Made by a program: the position numbers and the translations under genes
Part shown: piece by piece, positions 8,290-16,173 of the stretch
How the letters are laid out: every line of letters starts with the position of its first letter
Position numbering within the stretch: the stretch's first letter is position 1
Origin: Zunongwangia pacifica
GTDB lineage: Bacteria > Bacteroidota > Bacteroidia > Flavobacteriales > Flavobacteriaceae
Assembly (NCBI RefSeq): GCF_023499215.1
Contig: NZ_JAKHSK010000019.1
Span: 22,109-86,108, forward strand
Direction of reading: 5' to 3'
DNA: 64,000 bases
Notes under the pieces: generated by a model
What the model was told of the DNA's origin: nothing
The model's database searches: none
What the model saw: the letters and a program-made list of their open reading frames with translations, nothing else

Positions 8290-8567
8290 TGAAGCAGTTC
8301 GAACCGTATAAAAACATAAGGAAAAGGGCAGTCATTTTTGGCTTGCCCATTTCCCTTTTTGCATTGATGATGGTTTCCATTCTTGCTTCCCTTTTGGTCA
8401 TTATTTTCTCTTTCAGATTTGGGATAATTATAGGCGTACTGGTTTTTAACGCTGCGCTCTATGTAGCATTGACAAGAATTACCCACAACCCTCAGCTATT
8501 TCAAACTGCCAACGCATTCCCGAAAATTATAAGCAACAAAAGAAATTCAGGCTTCAACTATGAATAA
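8289..8567 (+). CDS. traF: TraF-like (DUF4133) VirB3-type membrane protein
   Basis: The 92-residue protein has two adjacent membrane helices (about 19-36 and 39-59) after a basic N-terminus, and a soluble tail, like VirB3 proteins. It overlaps the preceding gene by 1 bp and the VirB4-like gene by 8 bp, a VirB2-B3-B4 order seen in type IV secretion operons. It is expected to sit in the inner membrane with the ATPase. Confidence 0.75.
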   Translation: MKQFEPYKNIRKRAVIFGLPISLFALMMVSILASLLVIIFSFRFGIIIGVLVFNAALYVALTRITHNPQLFQTANAFPKIISNKRNSGFNYE

Positions 8568-10962
8568 GATTAACCTTTCTAAATATCAACCGATTGCAGA
8601 TATTCAGGACAATATCGTGTTTGTCAATAATGGCAATGTGGTTTTGTGCTATAAAGGGAATCTACCCGAAATTTATTCGTTGTCCGAAAAGGATTTTGAG
8701 GATATGCACGGTGCTTGGTTTCAGGCTCTGAAATCATTGCCTGTTGGGACTGTGGTTCATAAACAGGATATCTACCTCAAAAAATCCTATTCTTCAGAAC
8801 AGCTTCCGAATAAAACTTTTTTAGAGAAAGTAACACACGAGCATTTTAAAGGTCGTGGATACATAAAACATAAGTGTTATCTGTTCTTCATTTTGACCAA
8901 GAACAAGGCACTTAATAATTCAAAATATGTTAATCCTTTCAGAAAAGTTTCAAAGGGAATCGTGCAAGAACTGGATGACAACGTTAAGAGCTTTGTCAAC
9001 TCGGTAAGTGATTCTGTATCCTTTATCAATAATAGCCGAAAGATGGAATTCATTTCGCTTAAAGCGAAAGAGATTCAGCAACTCACAAATGACTATTTCA
9101 ATGGTTTCAATGAAGGCTTTGATACCGACATCATATTAGAAAAGAAAAGCGTCAATATTGGCAAAAACCATTTTGATGCCCTGGCCATCAATAGCGAACT
9201 GTGCTTTGGCGAAAGTGTACAGAGTAGCAAGACCAATGAGAAATTCACTTCTGACGATTTTGTGTTTCATCAAGGGTTTATTGATGGTTTAGGGCTTACG
9301 CTAAACGAGAACCACATCGTCAACCAAATCCTGTATCTGGATGACAAACAGAAATGGCGAAAACTGCTGGATAAGAAAATCGAGGAACTGAACAAAAGTT
9401 CAAATTTCGGTTCGCAGAACAAAGTGGTGCTTGGGAAGATTCAACGTATCCTTGACCAAATAAATGCAGATGACAATGCACGAATCATTCGTGGTCATTT
9501 GAACATCGTGTATTGGTCTAAAGATGCCAAAGAACTCGATAAGATAACCTCAAAAATCAAGACCGAGTTTAAGGAACTGGATATCATCCCATACTATCCA
9601 CGAGGCGAAGAACGGAAGAATTATATTCTGAACAGCTACTGCTGTTTTTCATCCAATTTCTCGAATAATGATTTATATGTAACAGATTTAAAACACGCAC
9701 TCTGCCTGTTTATCAATAACACCAATTACAAGTCCGATCCAACCGGAATCATCTTTAACGACCGTGAGCATAACATTCCTGTTTTAAAAGATGTCTGGGA
9801 CGAGCGCAAGAAACGCATCAAGGCACGGAACTTTGCCATTTTTGCACCAACGGGCGAAGGCAAATCGTTTTTGGCCAATAATATTTTACGCCAATATTTT
9901 GAGAGTGGTGTCCGCCTTGTCATTATCGATTTGGGTGGTTCTTACACCAAGTTTGCCAAACTCTATCCTGAAAAATATACCGTGCTTCGCTATGAAAGTG
10001 GAAAGAACTTGGGCATAAATCCATTTTACATCAGCAATGCAAATGACCTCACACCGGAACGGTTAGAGGATTTGTCGGTGTTCCTTTTTGAACTGTTTGC
10101 TTCGGATCTGAAAGTGACAAAAGCGCAATCGGTTTCCGTCAAAAAGATACTGCGCCATTATTATGACAGCACTTCAGAAAACCACTCTTTGGATGGTTTT
10201 TACAGCTTTATAGAAAGGAATCAGAAAGACCTTTTGAGCACCCTTAAAATCCATCCCGACTATTTCAATGTTACGAGCTTCTTGCACGTGATGTCCGAAT
10301 ATGTCGGCGATGGTCTATATAGTTTTCTATTTGAAGTAAGCGAAGACCAGACCTATAAAATCGAGGACAAGCGATTGATCGTTTTTGAACTGGACGAAGT
10401 CAAGGATAATAAGGAAATTTTGTCCGTGATGTTGAAACTGATTAAGTCCGCTATTCAAAGAACGATTTGGAAAAACAGGGCAGAAAAAGGTATCATCCTC
10501 TTTGATGAGTTTGCCAAGCAACTGAAGTTTGATAACGTACTGGAAAGTGTCGAGTTCTACTATCAAGCCATCCGAAAACAGAATGGTGCGATTGGGATTA
10601 TTCTTCAGTCTATCAATCAGCTTCCAAATAATTCCACCTCGGCAAGTATTCTTGAAAACACACAGGTCATTTATAGCCTAAACAATGAGAAGGGTTATGA
10701 CGAATTGGTCAAAAGGCTCAATCTGTCCAGCCACGACCTAAACCAATTAAAATCCATCAAGAATAATCTTACCGGACCACGGAAATACACCGAAATGTTC
10801 ATCAAAATAGGTAGGGAAAGCAACATTTTCCGTCTCGAAGTTCCGAAGGAAGTATATGCCGCTTACCTAACAGACGGTAAGGAAAATGAGGAAATAATGA
10901 ATCTCTACAACGAGCATCGGGATATGCAAAAAGCAATCATTCAATTCACATCTAAAACATAA
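8560..10962 (+). CDS. traG: TraG-family VirB4-type conjugation ATPase
   Basis: The 800-residue protein is the energy source of the mating channel. Walker A (APTGEGKSFLANNI) is at about residue 430-443 and Walker B (GIILFDEFAKQL) at about 644-655. The region between has the VirB4-type NLGINPFYIS stretch, and the C-terminal part has the arginine and Gln motifs (AIGIILQSINQLP). The N-terminal ~400 residues form the variable VirB4 domain. Length fits the Bacteroidota TraG family (about 800-830). It is central in the operon. Confidence 0.92.
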   Translation: MNKINLSKYQPIADIQDNIVFVNNGNVVLCYKGNLPEIYSLSEKDFEDMHGAWFQALKSLPVGTVVHKQDIYLKKSYSSEQLPNKTFLEKVTHEHFKGRGYIKHKCYLFFILTKNKALNNSKYVNPFRKVSKGIVQELDDNVKSFVNSVSDSVSFINNSRKMEFISLKAKEIQQLTNDYFNGFNEGFDTDIILEKKSVNIGKNHFDALAINSELCFGESVQSSKTNEKFTSDDFVFHQGFIDGLGLTLNENHIVNQILYLDDKQKWRKLLDKKIEELNKSSNFGSQNKVVLGKIQRILDQINADDNARIIRGHLNIVYWSKDAKELDKITSKIKTEFKELDIIPYYPRGEERKNYILNSYCCFSSNFSNNDLYVTDLKHALCLFINNTNYKSDPTGIIFNDREHNIPVLKDVWDERKKRIKARNFAIFAPTGEGKSFLANNILRQYFESGVRLVIIDLGGSYTKFAKLYPEKYTVLRYESGKNLGINPFYISNANDLTPERLEDLSVFLFELFASDLKVTKAQSVSVKKILRHYYDSTSENHSLDGFYSFIERNQKDLLSTLKIHPDYFNVTSFLHVMSEYVGDGLYSFLFEVSEDQTYKIEDKRLIVFELDEVKDNKEILSVMLKLIKSAIQRTIWKNRAEKGIILFDEFAKQLKFDNVLESVEFYYQAIRKQNGAIGIILQSINQLPNNSTSASILENTQVIYSLNNEKGYDELVKRLNLSSHDLNQLKSIKNNLTGPRKYTEMFIKIGRESNIFRLEVPKEVYAAYLTDGKENEEIMNLYNEHRDMQKAIIQFTSKT

Positions 10963-10966
10963 TATT

Positions 10967-11542
10967 ATGAAGACAAAAATCTTAATTATCGCAACGGCAT
11001 TCATCTTTTTACTGCCTGCACGCGCTGCGTGCCAAGGAATGCCTGTTTATGACAATACCAACTTTATCAGTTTGGTAAAGCAACTTTTGGAATCGGGAAA
11101 ACAGACGGCAGAAATGATAAAGTCCGTCAAATTTTTAAAGGATGCTAAAGAAGCTATTGAGAAAGTATCAAGCGTTGTGCAACAGCTTAGGGCGGTTGAG
11201 GAAATCGCACAAAACAATCAGCGCCTTATCAATGTAATGCAAAATGACCTTCAGGATATTCTGAATTCGCCATACATCAAACCCGAGGAAATTGATAGGG
11301 TGGTGGCCTCGTTCGAAACCATTGTCCAAAATTCATTGGATACGGTGGATTTTATAGACGAAGTCCTTTCCAGCGATTACCTGAAAATGAGCGATGCCGA
11401 ACGTGCTGAAATATTGAAAGCAAAAGAACTGGAATCCAAACAAATGGTTTCCAACATCACTACAAAAACGAAACGCTATCGTGACATTATTTCTTTCAGA
11501 AAAATGCAGGATAAAGTCAATAACCGAGAAACAGAATATTAA
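10967..11542 (+). CDS. VirB5/TrbJ-like conjugation protein (TraI position)
   Basis: The 191-residue protein has a signal peptide (MKTKILIIATAFIFLLPARA, then ACQG) and a long helical mature part with heptad-like Leu/Ile spacing (about 40-95), which resembles VirB5/TrbJ proteins and the Bacteroidota TraI/DUF4141 group. It starts 4 bp after the ATPase stop and ends 2 bp before the next gene. Exact family is uncertain because the sequence diverges; position between VirB4-like and VirB6-like genes is the main support. Confidence 0.65.
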   Translation: MKTKILIIATAFIFLLPARAACQGMPVYDNTNFISLVKQLLESGKQTAEMIKSVKFLKDAKEAIEKVSSVVQQLRAVEEIAQNNQRLINVMQNDLQDILNSPYIKPEEIDRVVASFETIVQNSLDTVDFIDEVLSSDYLKMSDAERAEILKAKELESKQMVSNITTKTKRYRDIISFRKMQDKVNNRETEY

Positions 11543-11544
11543 AA

Positions 11545-12387
11545 ATGACCGCGACCATCATTTTAGGGATTGGGTTGGAATACATCGATACGGTGTTTCA
11601 GACCATACAGGCCAGCGACTTTTCGCAATATACTATTGCTGGAATGAAAACGCTTGCTGTCCTATTTTTCTTGGTCAATATTCTTAAAAAATACAACGAA
11701 GGTATTGCAGACAAAGATGGTTACACTTGGGGATTGAGTCCGGGCGAACTGGCCAAGAACTTCGCAATCGTCCTATTGGTCATATTTTCAACGCAGGTGC
11801 TAGGATTCTTTGATGGTATATTGGTAGCCATCGAGGGACAATATAGGGGCACGGCACCTGCGTTGCTTCCATTGCAAATGCAGGATATTCCTATTGAAGA
11901 AGACGTTAGCATCATTGAAGTTGCGCAAGCAGCTATGACGCTCTTATACGAAGCCTTGGTAACACCCCTTTACGGCTTCAAAATATTTGCTTTTATTATT
12001 AGTCTTTTCCTCTGGATTTTGGATTTGTTTATCTATCCGCTGTTTTTGGCAGAGCGTTTTTTCCTTTTGGGAATAATGCAGGCATTTTTTCCTTTGGTCA
12101 TTAGTTTGGCAGTATTTGAAAAGTTCCGTTCGCTTGCCTATACATTTTTCAAATTGTATGCTGCGGTTTATATGCTTGTACCAGCTTTTTTTCTTGTCAA
12201 TGTATTCATAAATACGCTATATACTGAAATCAACACGAACTTTTGGACAAATTTATTCGGTACTGATGTTGGAAGTGGATTCTTTGCACCAGTCGTTCAA
12301 TTGGGTTCTGTTGGCTTTATCGTCTTCCTGAAATTTAAATTGTACAGACGGGCAACCTCTTTCACATTGAGATTATTTACCAACTAA
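11545..12387 (+). CDS. traJ: TraJ-like (VirB6-type) polytopic conjugation protein
   Basis: The 280-residue protein has about six hydrophobic segments; the central block from 150 to 225 is rich in Phe/Leu (FAFIISLFLWILDLFIYP, ERFFLLGIMQAFFPL). VirB6-type TraJ proteins have this layout and are inner-membrane channel parts. The Bacteroidota TraJ is usually 330-400 residues, so this copy is short. It lies 2 bp after the VirB5-like gene and 11 bp before the VirB8-like gene. Confidence 0.7.
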   Translation: MTATIILGIGLEYIDTVFQTIQASDFSQYTIAGMKTLAVLFFLVNILKKYNEGIADKDGYTWGLSPGELAKNFAIVLLVIFSTQVLGFFDGILVAIEGQYRGTAPALLPLQMQDIPIEEDVSIIEVAQAAMTLLYEALVTPLYGFKIFAFIISLFLWILDLFIYPLFLAERFFLLGIMQAFFPLVISLAVFEKFRSLAYTFFKLYAAVYMLVPAFFLVNVFINTLYTEINTNFWTNLFGTDVGSGFFAPVVQLGSVGFIVFLKFKLYRRATSFTLRLFTN

Positions 12388-12398
12388 TTCAATTCAAA

Positions 12399-13013
12399 AT
12401 GAAAACACCATATAAGAATATTTACAACGTCCTAAAACTGAATCGGTTTATCGTTTTAGCAGTCGTTTTATGTTCGTTATTATCAAGCACTTTTTCGGTT
12501 TGGATGGTATTCAACACCAATCAAAAGGCGCTCAATAGTGCATTTGCGATTAATACTGATGGCAGTATTATTCCGCTGAAACTCGTTACACAAAAAGAAA
12601 ATTTCAGGGTGGAAGCTTTGGCGCATCTGGAATTGTTTCACAACTACTTCTATAACATAGATGCGAGCAATTATGAACGTAACTTGGAAAAGGCGCTGTG
12701 GTTGGGCAATAGTTCTGTCGATAACTTATATCGCCAGAAAAAAGCGGATGGTGTCTATAATCGGTTACTACAATATTCGCTCGTTCAAAAAGTATTGAGT
12801 ATTGATTCAAAAATTTCAGAAAGCAACGGTGCGTACAGTTTCACTACGACTACCATTTTTGAAATCAATAGAGGATCTATCATCGATACCTACGAATTGG
12901 TTTCCACCGGAAACCTAATTATGGTGGACCGGAACTTTCCCAATAATCCGCACGGACTTTTGATTACGAATTACTTCGAAAACACTTTAAAAAAACTGAA
13001 TGATGAAAGTTGA
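12399..13013 (+). CDS. traK: TraK-like (VirB8-type) conjugation protein
   Basis: The 204-residue protein has one N-terminal membrane helix (about 19-38) and an extracytoplasmic domain with alternating beta-type segments, as in VirB8/TraK proteins. Motifs FRVEALAHLELFHNYFYNID and WLGNSSVDNLYRQKKADG match the Bacteroidota TraK pattern. Size is right for the family. The next gene starts inside its last codons (14-bp overlap). Confidence 0.85.
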   Translation: MKTPYKNIYNVLKLNRFIVLAVVLCSLLSSTFSVWMVFNTNQKALNSAFAINTDGSIIPLKLVTQKENFRVEALAHLELFHNYFYNIDASNYERNLEKALWLGNSSVDNLYRQKKADGVYNRLLQYSLVQKVLSIDSKISESNGAYSFTTTTIFEINRGSIIDTYELVSTGNLIMVDRNFPNNPHGLLITNYFENTLKKLNDES

Positions 13014-13932
13014 GAAAAACAAAATAGTATTTGCAGCGGTATTGGCCGTGATTTTCATATTCCTCATTTCCTATTCCGTAATGGTAATGGGCGATGATGA
13101 CAGCGAGAACGAAAGCCTACAACAGACTTTAGTGCCTGATTTGGAAGAAGACCAGAAAGAATACGAGTCCAAGCTCGATGCGATTAACGACCTGAAGGAA
13201 GTGCGCGAAACCAATGCACCCAGCATCTATGATGAAAAGTTGATTGATTCCTTGGGCTTTTACGACCCAGATTTAATAGAACGTGAAAAAGAACGCATTG
13301 TTGACAGTATCTATGATGCAGGCAAGATTAAGTATTCCGAAAAGCGATATCAAAATTTGGGGCAAAGGCGAGCACCCCAAAAAACTATACCAAAAGTGGA
13401 TTCAGCTGAAGTTAAAAGAACTCAAAAAATTGAAGCTAAGGAACTGGGCTTGGAACATCAACTGTTCTTTGCCGCTGCGCCAAAACCCAATGAAGTTTCA
13501 ATTATCGGCAACACGGACGAAACGATTTATGTAGTAGTGGATGGCGACCAAGTTGTTCAAGCAAATACCCGATTACGGATGCGCCTTACCAAATCTGCTA
13601 CTATCAATGGTAAACTGATGCCAAAGAACACACCCATTTTCGGGTTTATCAGTTTTCAGCCTAATCGTGCATTGATTGAGATTGAGAATATAAAACACCA
13701 TCCCACCAAACTTAAAGCCTTCGATTTGCAAGACGGTAGCGAGGGTATCTATGTTGAGAACAACTTTAGAGAAGAAGCTACAAGAGAGGTACTCGATGAT
13801 GTTATTGGTGATATTAATATCCCGAGTGTACCACAAGTTGGCGAACTTACACAAGTTTTCAGGCGTTCTAACCGAAGGGTAAAAGTAACCGTACTGAACA
13901 ATTACAGATTAATTCTAAAACCTAAATTATGA
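13000..13932 (+). CDS. traM: TraM-like (VirB10-type) conjugation protein
   Basis: The 310-residue protein has a short cytoplasmic N-terminus, a membrane helix (about 8-27), a charged linker and a C-terminal beta-rich domain with RLRMRLTKSATINGKLMPKN, which I take as the VirB10/TraM domain. TraM links inner and outer membrane in the channel. No TraL-type small membrane gene occurs between it and the TraK-like gene, unlike CTnDOT. An alternative start is the second ATG at 13003. Confidence 0.85.
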   Translation: MMKVEKNKIVFAAVLAVIFIFLISYSVMVMGDDDSENESLQQTLVPDLEEDQKEYESKLDAINDLKEVRETNAPSIYDEKLIDSLGFYDPDLIEREKERIVDSIYDAGKIKYSEKRYQNLGQRRAPQKTIPKVDSAEVKRTQKIEAKELGLEHQLFFAAAPKPNEVSIIGNTDETIYVVVDGDQVVQANTRLRMRLTKSATINGKLMPKNTPIFGFISFQPNRALIEIENIKHHPTKLKAFDLQDGSEGIYVENNFREEATREVLDDVIGDINIPSVPQVGELTQVFRRSNRRVKVTVLNNYRLILKPKL

Positions 13933-14789
13933 GAGCAAAAATTATAATATTAGCAATAATGATTTCCACTTTCGTACCTCGACCTTGCTCGGCGCAGGCT
14001 ACAGCGAATGCACAAAAGACGTACCTACTTGATACCATTTATGCGAACGACACCAAAAACGTTGCACTATTCTTTCCAGAACCTATTCGGCAAGGCATAA
14101 CCGGTTCAGATAATTTCGTCTTTACCTACAATCGTGAGAAAGAACAGTATTTTGGCCTGTTACAAGCCAAGCCTGGAAAGGAAAGTAATTTACTGGTAGT
14201 CAACCGAAATGGCTCGATTTTTTCGTATATTGTAAGGTATAAAAAACAGCTTTCTAAGCTCAATTATTTCATTCCAGCATCCAATAGTATCGGGAATGAA
14301 AGGCCGATTGTAACCGATTCAATTCTTGCTGAATCCTCTGAAGAGCGTGTAGATAACAGAACCTATTATTACCAAAAATTCTGCTCGTATTTGCTCAACA
14401 GAAAACAGCGCATAGGTAGAATCAAAAAGCGAAGTGAAGGTATAGTTTTGAATGTTGAGAATATCGTTTTTGATAAAGAAGAACTGTACTTCGTTATCCG
14501 GATTGAGAATAATTCTACTTTGGATTATGATTTGAATTTCTTGAACCTTTCGATTGAGACACGACAGAAAGGAAAAAGAAAATCGCTACAACGTTTGTAT
14601 CAAGAGCCAATTTATAAACATAATCTGGCTTCAAAAATTGTAGAAGGTCAAACGGTACGGTTCGTTTATGTGTTGCCCAAATTTTCATTATCCAATGACC
14701 GTAGGGCAATTTTAGAACTGAATGAAAAGGATGGCGAACGGAATATTGAAATGAAACTATCACACAGATATATTAATAACCCAAATTAA
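13929..14789 (+). CDS. traN: TraN-like (DUF4138, VirB9-type) conjugation protein
   Basis: The 286-residue protein has a signal peptide (cut near CSA-QA). The N-terminal region reads IYANDTKNVALFFPEPIRQGITGSDNF, the typical DUF4138/TraN beta-strand opening, and there is a later ELYFVIRIENNSTLDYDLNFLNL strand block. It overlaps the TraM gene by 4 bp. TraN is the periplasmic/outer-membrane partner of TraM. Length matches the family. Confidence 0.88.
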   Translation: MRAKIIILAIMISTFVPRPCSAQATANAQKTYLLDTIYANDTKNVALFFPEPIRQGITGSDNFVFTYNREKEQYFGLLQAKPGKESNLLVVNRNGSIFSYIVRYKKQLSKLNYFIPASNSIGNERPIVTDSILAESSEERVDNRTYYYQKFCSYLLNRKQRIGRIKKRSEGIVLNVENIVFDKEELYFVIRIENNSTLDYDLNFLNLSIETRQKGKRKSLQRLYQEPIYKHNLASKIVEGQTVRFVYVLPKFSLSNDRRAILELNEKDGERNIEMKLSHRYINNPN

Positions 14790-14796
14790 TACTGTT

Positions 14797-15159
14797 ATGA
14801 AAAAAAACGTCATTTGCTCACTCGTACTTCTATTCATTTCCTGTTCAGAAAACAAGAATGTGTCGCCTTCAGAAACTGCCAAGATTGTTGCAGAAAGCTT
14901 TTTCTCAAAAGATGAATCAGTTCTAAAAAAACATACCACATCAGAAGGGTATGCCAGTTTGATTACGGTTCAAAATATGATGCCTGATTCTGATAAAGAC
15001 ATTGAGGTAGAAATTTTAGATGAAGTTGTAGATGGGGAAACTGGTTGGGTAAAATATACCACCTCTTATGATGGAAAGTCTGGTGTTTTCAAATTGATAA
15101 AGGAAAATAGTCAATGGAAAGTCACTAATAAAGGACCAAGAGAAAAAGGGCCTTTTTAA
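14797..15159 (+). CDS. DUF4878-like lipoprotein
   Basis: The 120-residue product has a lipobox (LLFISC, Cys 16) and a mature domain with a cystatin/NTF2-like alpha-beta pattern: SETAKIVAESFFSKDESVLKKH and VDGETGWVKYTTSYDGKSG and FKLIKENSQWKVTN. This is the DUF4878 pattern common in Bacteroidota. It is the last gene of the tra operon and overlaps the end of the convergent remnant at 15125 by 35 bp. A role in entry exclusion or channel assembly is possible but not shown. Confidence 0.7.
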   Translation: MKKNVICSLVLLFISCSENKNVSPSETAKIVAESFFSKDESVLKKHTTSEGYASLITVQNMMPDSDKDIEVEILDEVVDGETGWVKYTTSYDGKSGVFKLIKENSQWKVTNKGPREKGPF

Positions 15160-15560
15160 TAGACTGTATTATTTTTTTTGCGAGATTAACTTCCCAATAA
15201 CCCCTTGTTCCCCCTTGACGCTCTATATATCCAGCATCCTTTAAGTTGTTTAGATGCTTCTGAATTGCGGATTCATTTACATTTAGGACTTCTGCTATTC
15301 CTGAACGGCTTATGCGGTTATCTGCGGCAATCAATTTTAGTACTTGCTTTTGCCAAAGGGTCAATTCTGAAATAGCATCTATGATTTTTTCGATTTGACC
15401 ACCTTTTAGACCACCCCTTACACCACCTATTTGGCCACTTTCTTCAACAGCAGTTTCTCTGGCCATAAATGTCATTCTAAGAAAGTTATCTGAAAAACTA
15501 AAGCTCTCTTTTCCATAGTGTTTCAAAATACGCGGGATACCAGAGTCCTTTAGGCGCTAC
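15125..15560 (-). pseudogene. C-terminal remnant of an AlbA_2/ATP-binding winged-helix protein
   Basis: The longest open part (start 15526) reads HYGKESFSFSDNFLRMTF, then GGQIGG..GGQ and a winged helix (ISRSGIAEVLNVNESAIQKHLNNLKDAG, ERQGGTRGYWEV). This is the tail of divergent AAA/AlbA_2-type ATP-binding regulators, whose usual N-terminal DNA-binding and ATPase domains (about 350 residues) are missing. The homologous frame continues upstream as KDSGIPRIL until a stop near 15558, inside the last codons of the nuclease-like gene. The 5' part seems to have been replaced by the cassette at 15550-19212. A translated short wHTH protein remains possible. Confidence 0.7.
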
Positions 15561-16170
15561 TCAAAGAAGTGAAATCAAACATAAAATGTTTTATTAACAT
15601 ATCGTCAGGATGCTCTGATTCGTAATACTTGTCGTGAAAATGATAGGGTTTGAGTTTCAAAAATTCAAGTTCCCTTTCGTCTTTTTTCAAAAGTTTATTA
15701 ACCCCATTTACGGTTTTGTCTAAATCTCCTTCGAGTACATACCCAAGTAGGCATCCGTTCTCATATTTATTAGTAACAAAACTGTTAATTCCGGTATCAA
15801 TATATCGTCGTTTTAAACCAGAATCTTTTTCCTTAAGGTTTTTGGCTTCCATATGGTATTCGAATTCTAGGGATGAATTTATAGTTACCAATCTAAGATC
15901 TATTCTAGGAAATTTCGCTGCAAAACCTTTTTCCTTTTCTATATCGTCTTTCGGCAAATGCTGCTCAACATTTGTAACGATTCGCCACTTTAATCTTAGT
16001 GGATTTTCCTTAATGCATTTGTGCAATTCCCAAGTAATGTCATTTTCATCCCAGTTGAGTTTGATGACTTTTGTTTCCATAGCTGAAACATAAGATTCTG
16101 TTATCAGCTGAAAGCATTTTTCTTCAAAGCCTCTTTTAAAGCTGGCAACTATGACTTTGTTTAATCCCAT
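15550..16170 (-). CDS. Candidate PD-(D/E)xK nuclease partner of the adjacent methylase
   Basis: I do not know a named family for this 206-residue protein, but a restriction-type core can be read: Glu48 in helix TWELHKCIKE, Asp91 in KFPRIDLRL, and E108-A-K110 in EYHMEAKNL, followed by the helix RYIDTGINSFVTNKYENGCLLGYVLEGD. The order E ... D ... E-x-K is that of PD-(D/E)xK nucleases. The gene starts 3 bp after the methylase stop, so the two are translated as one operon. The inferred role is cleavage of unmodified DNA. Its last codons overlap the remnant of the disrupted ATPase gene. Confidence 0.65.
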   Translation of the reverse strand: MGLNKVIVASFKRGFEEKCFQLITESYVSAMETKVIKLNWDENDITWELHKCIKENPLRLKWRIVTNVEQHLPKDDIEKEKGFAAKFPRIDLRLVTINSSLEFEYHMEAKNLKEKDSGLKRRYIDTGINSFVTNKYENGCLLGYVLEGDLDKTVNGVNKLLKKDERELEFLKLKPYHFHDKYYESEHPDDMLIKHFMFDFTSLSSA

Positions 16171-16173
16171 TTA

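Noticed and set aside
8061..8486. 141-residue minus-strand frame opposite the TraE/TraF-like genes
   Set aside because: It is rich in Lys, Asn and Pro with no domain and lies exactly opposite two overlapping conjugation genes that have clear membrane layouts.
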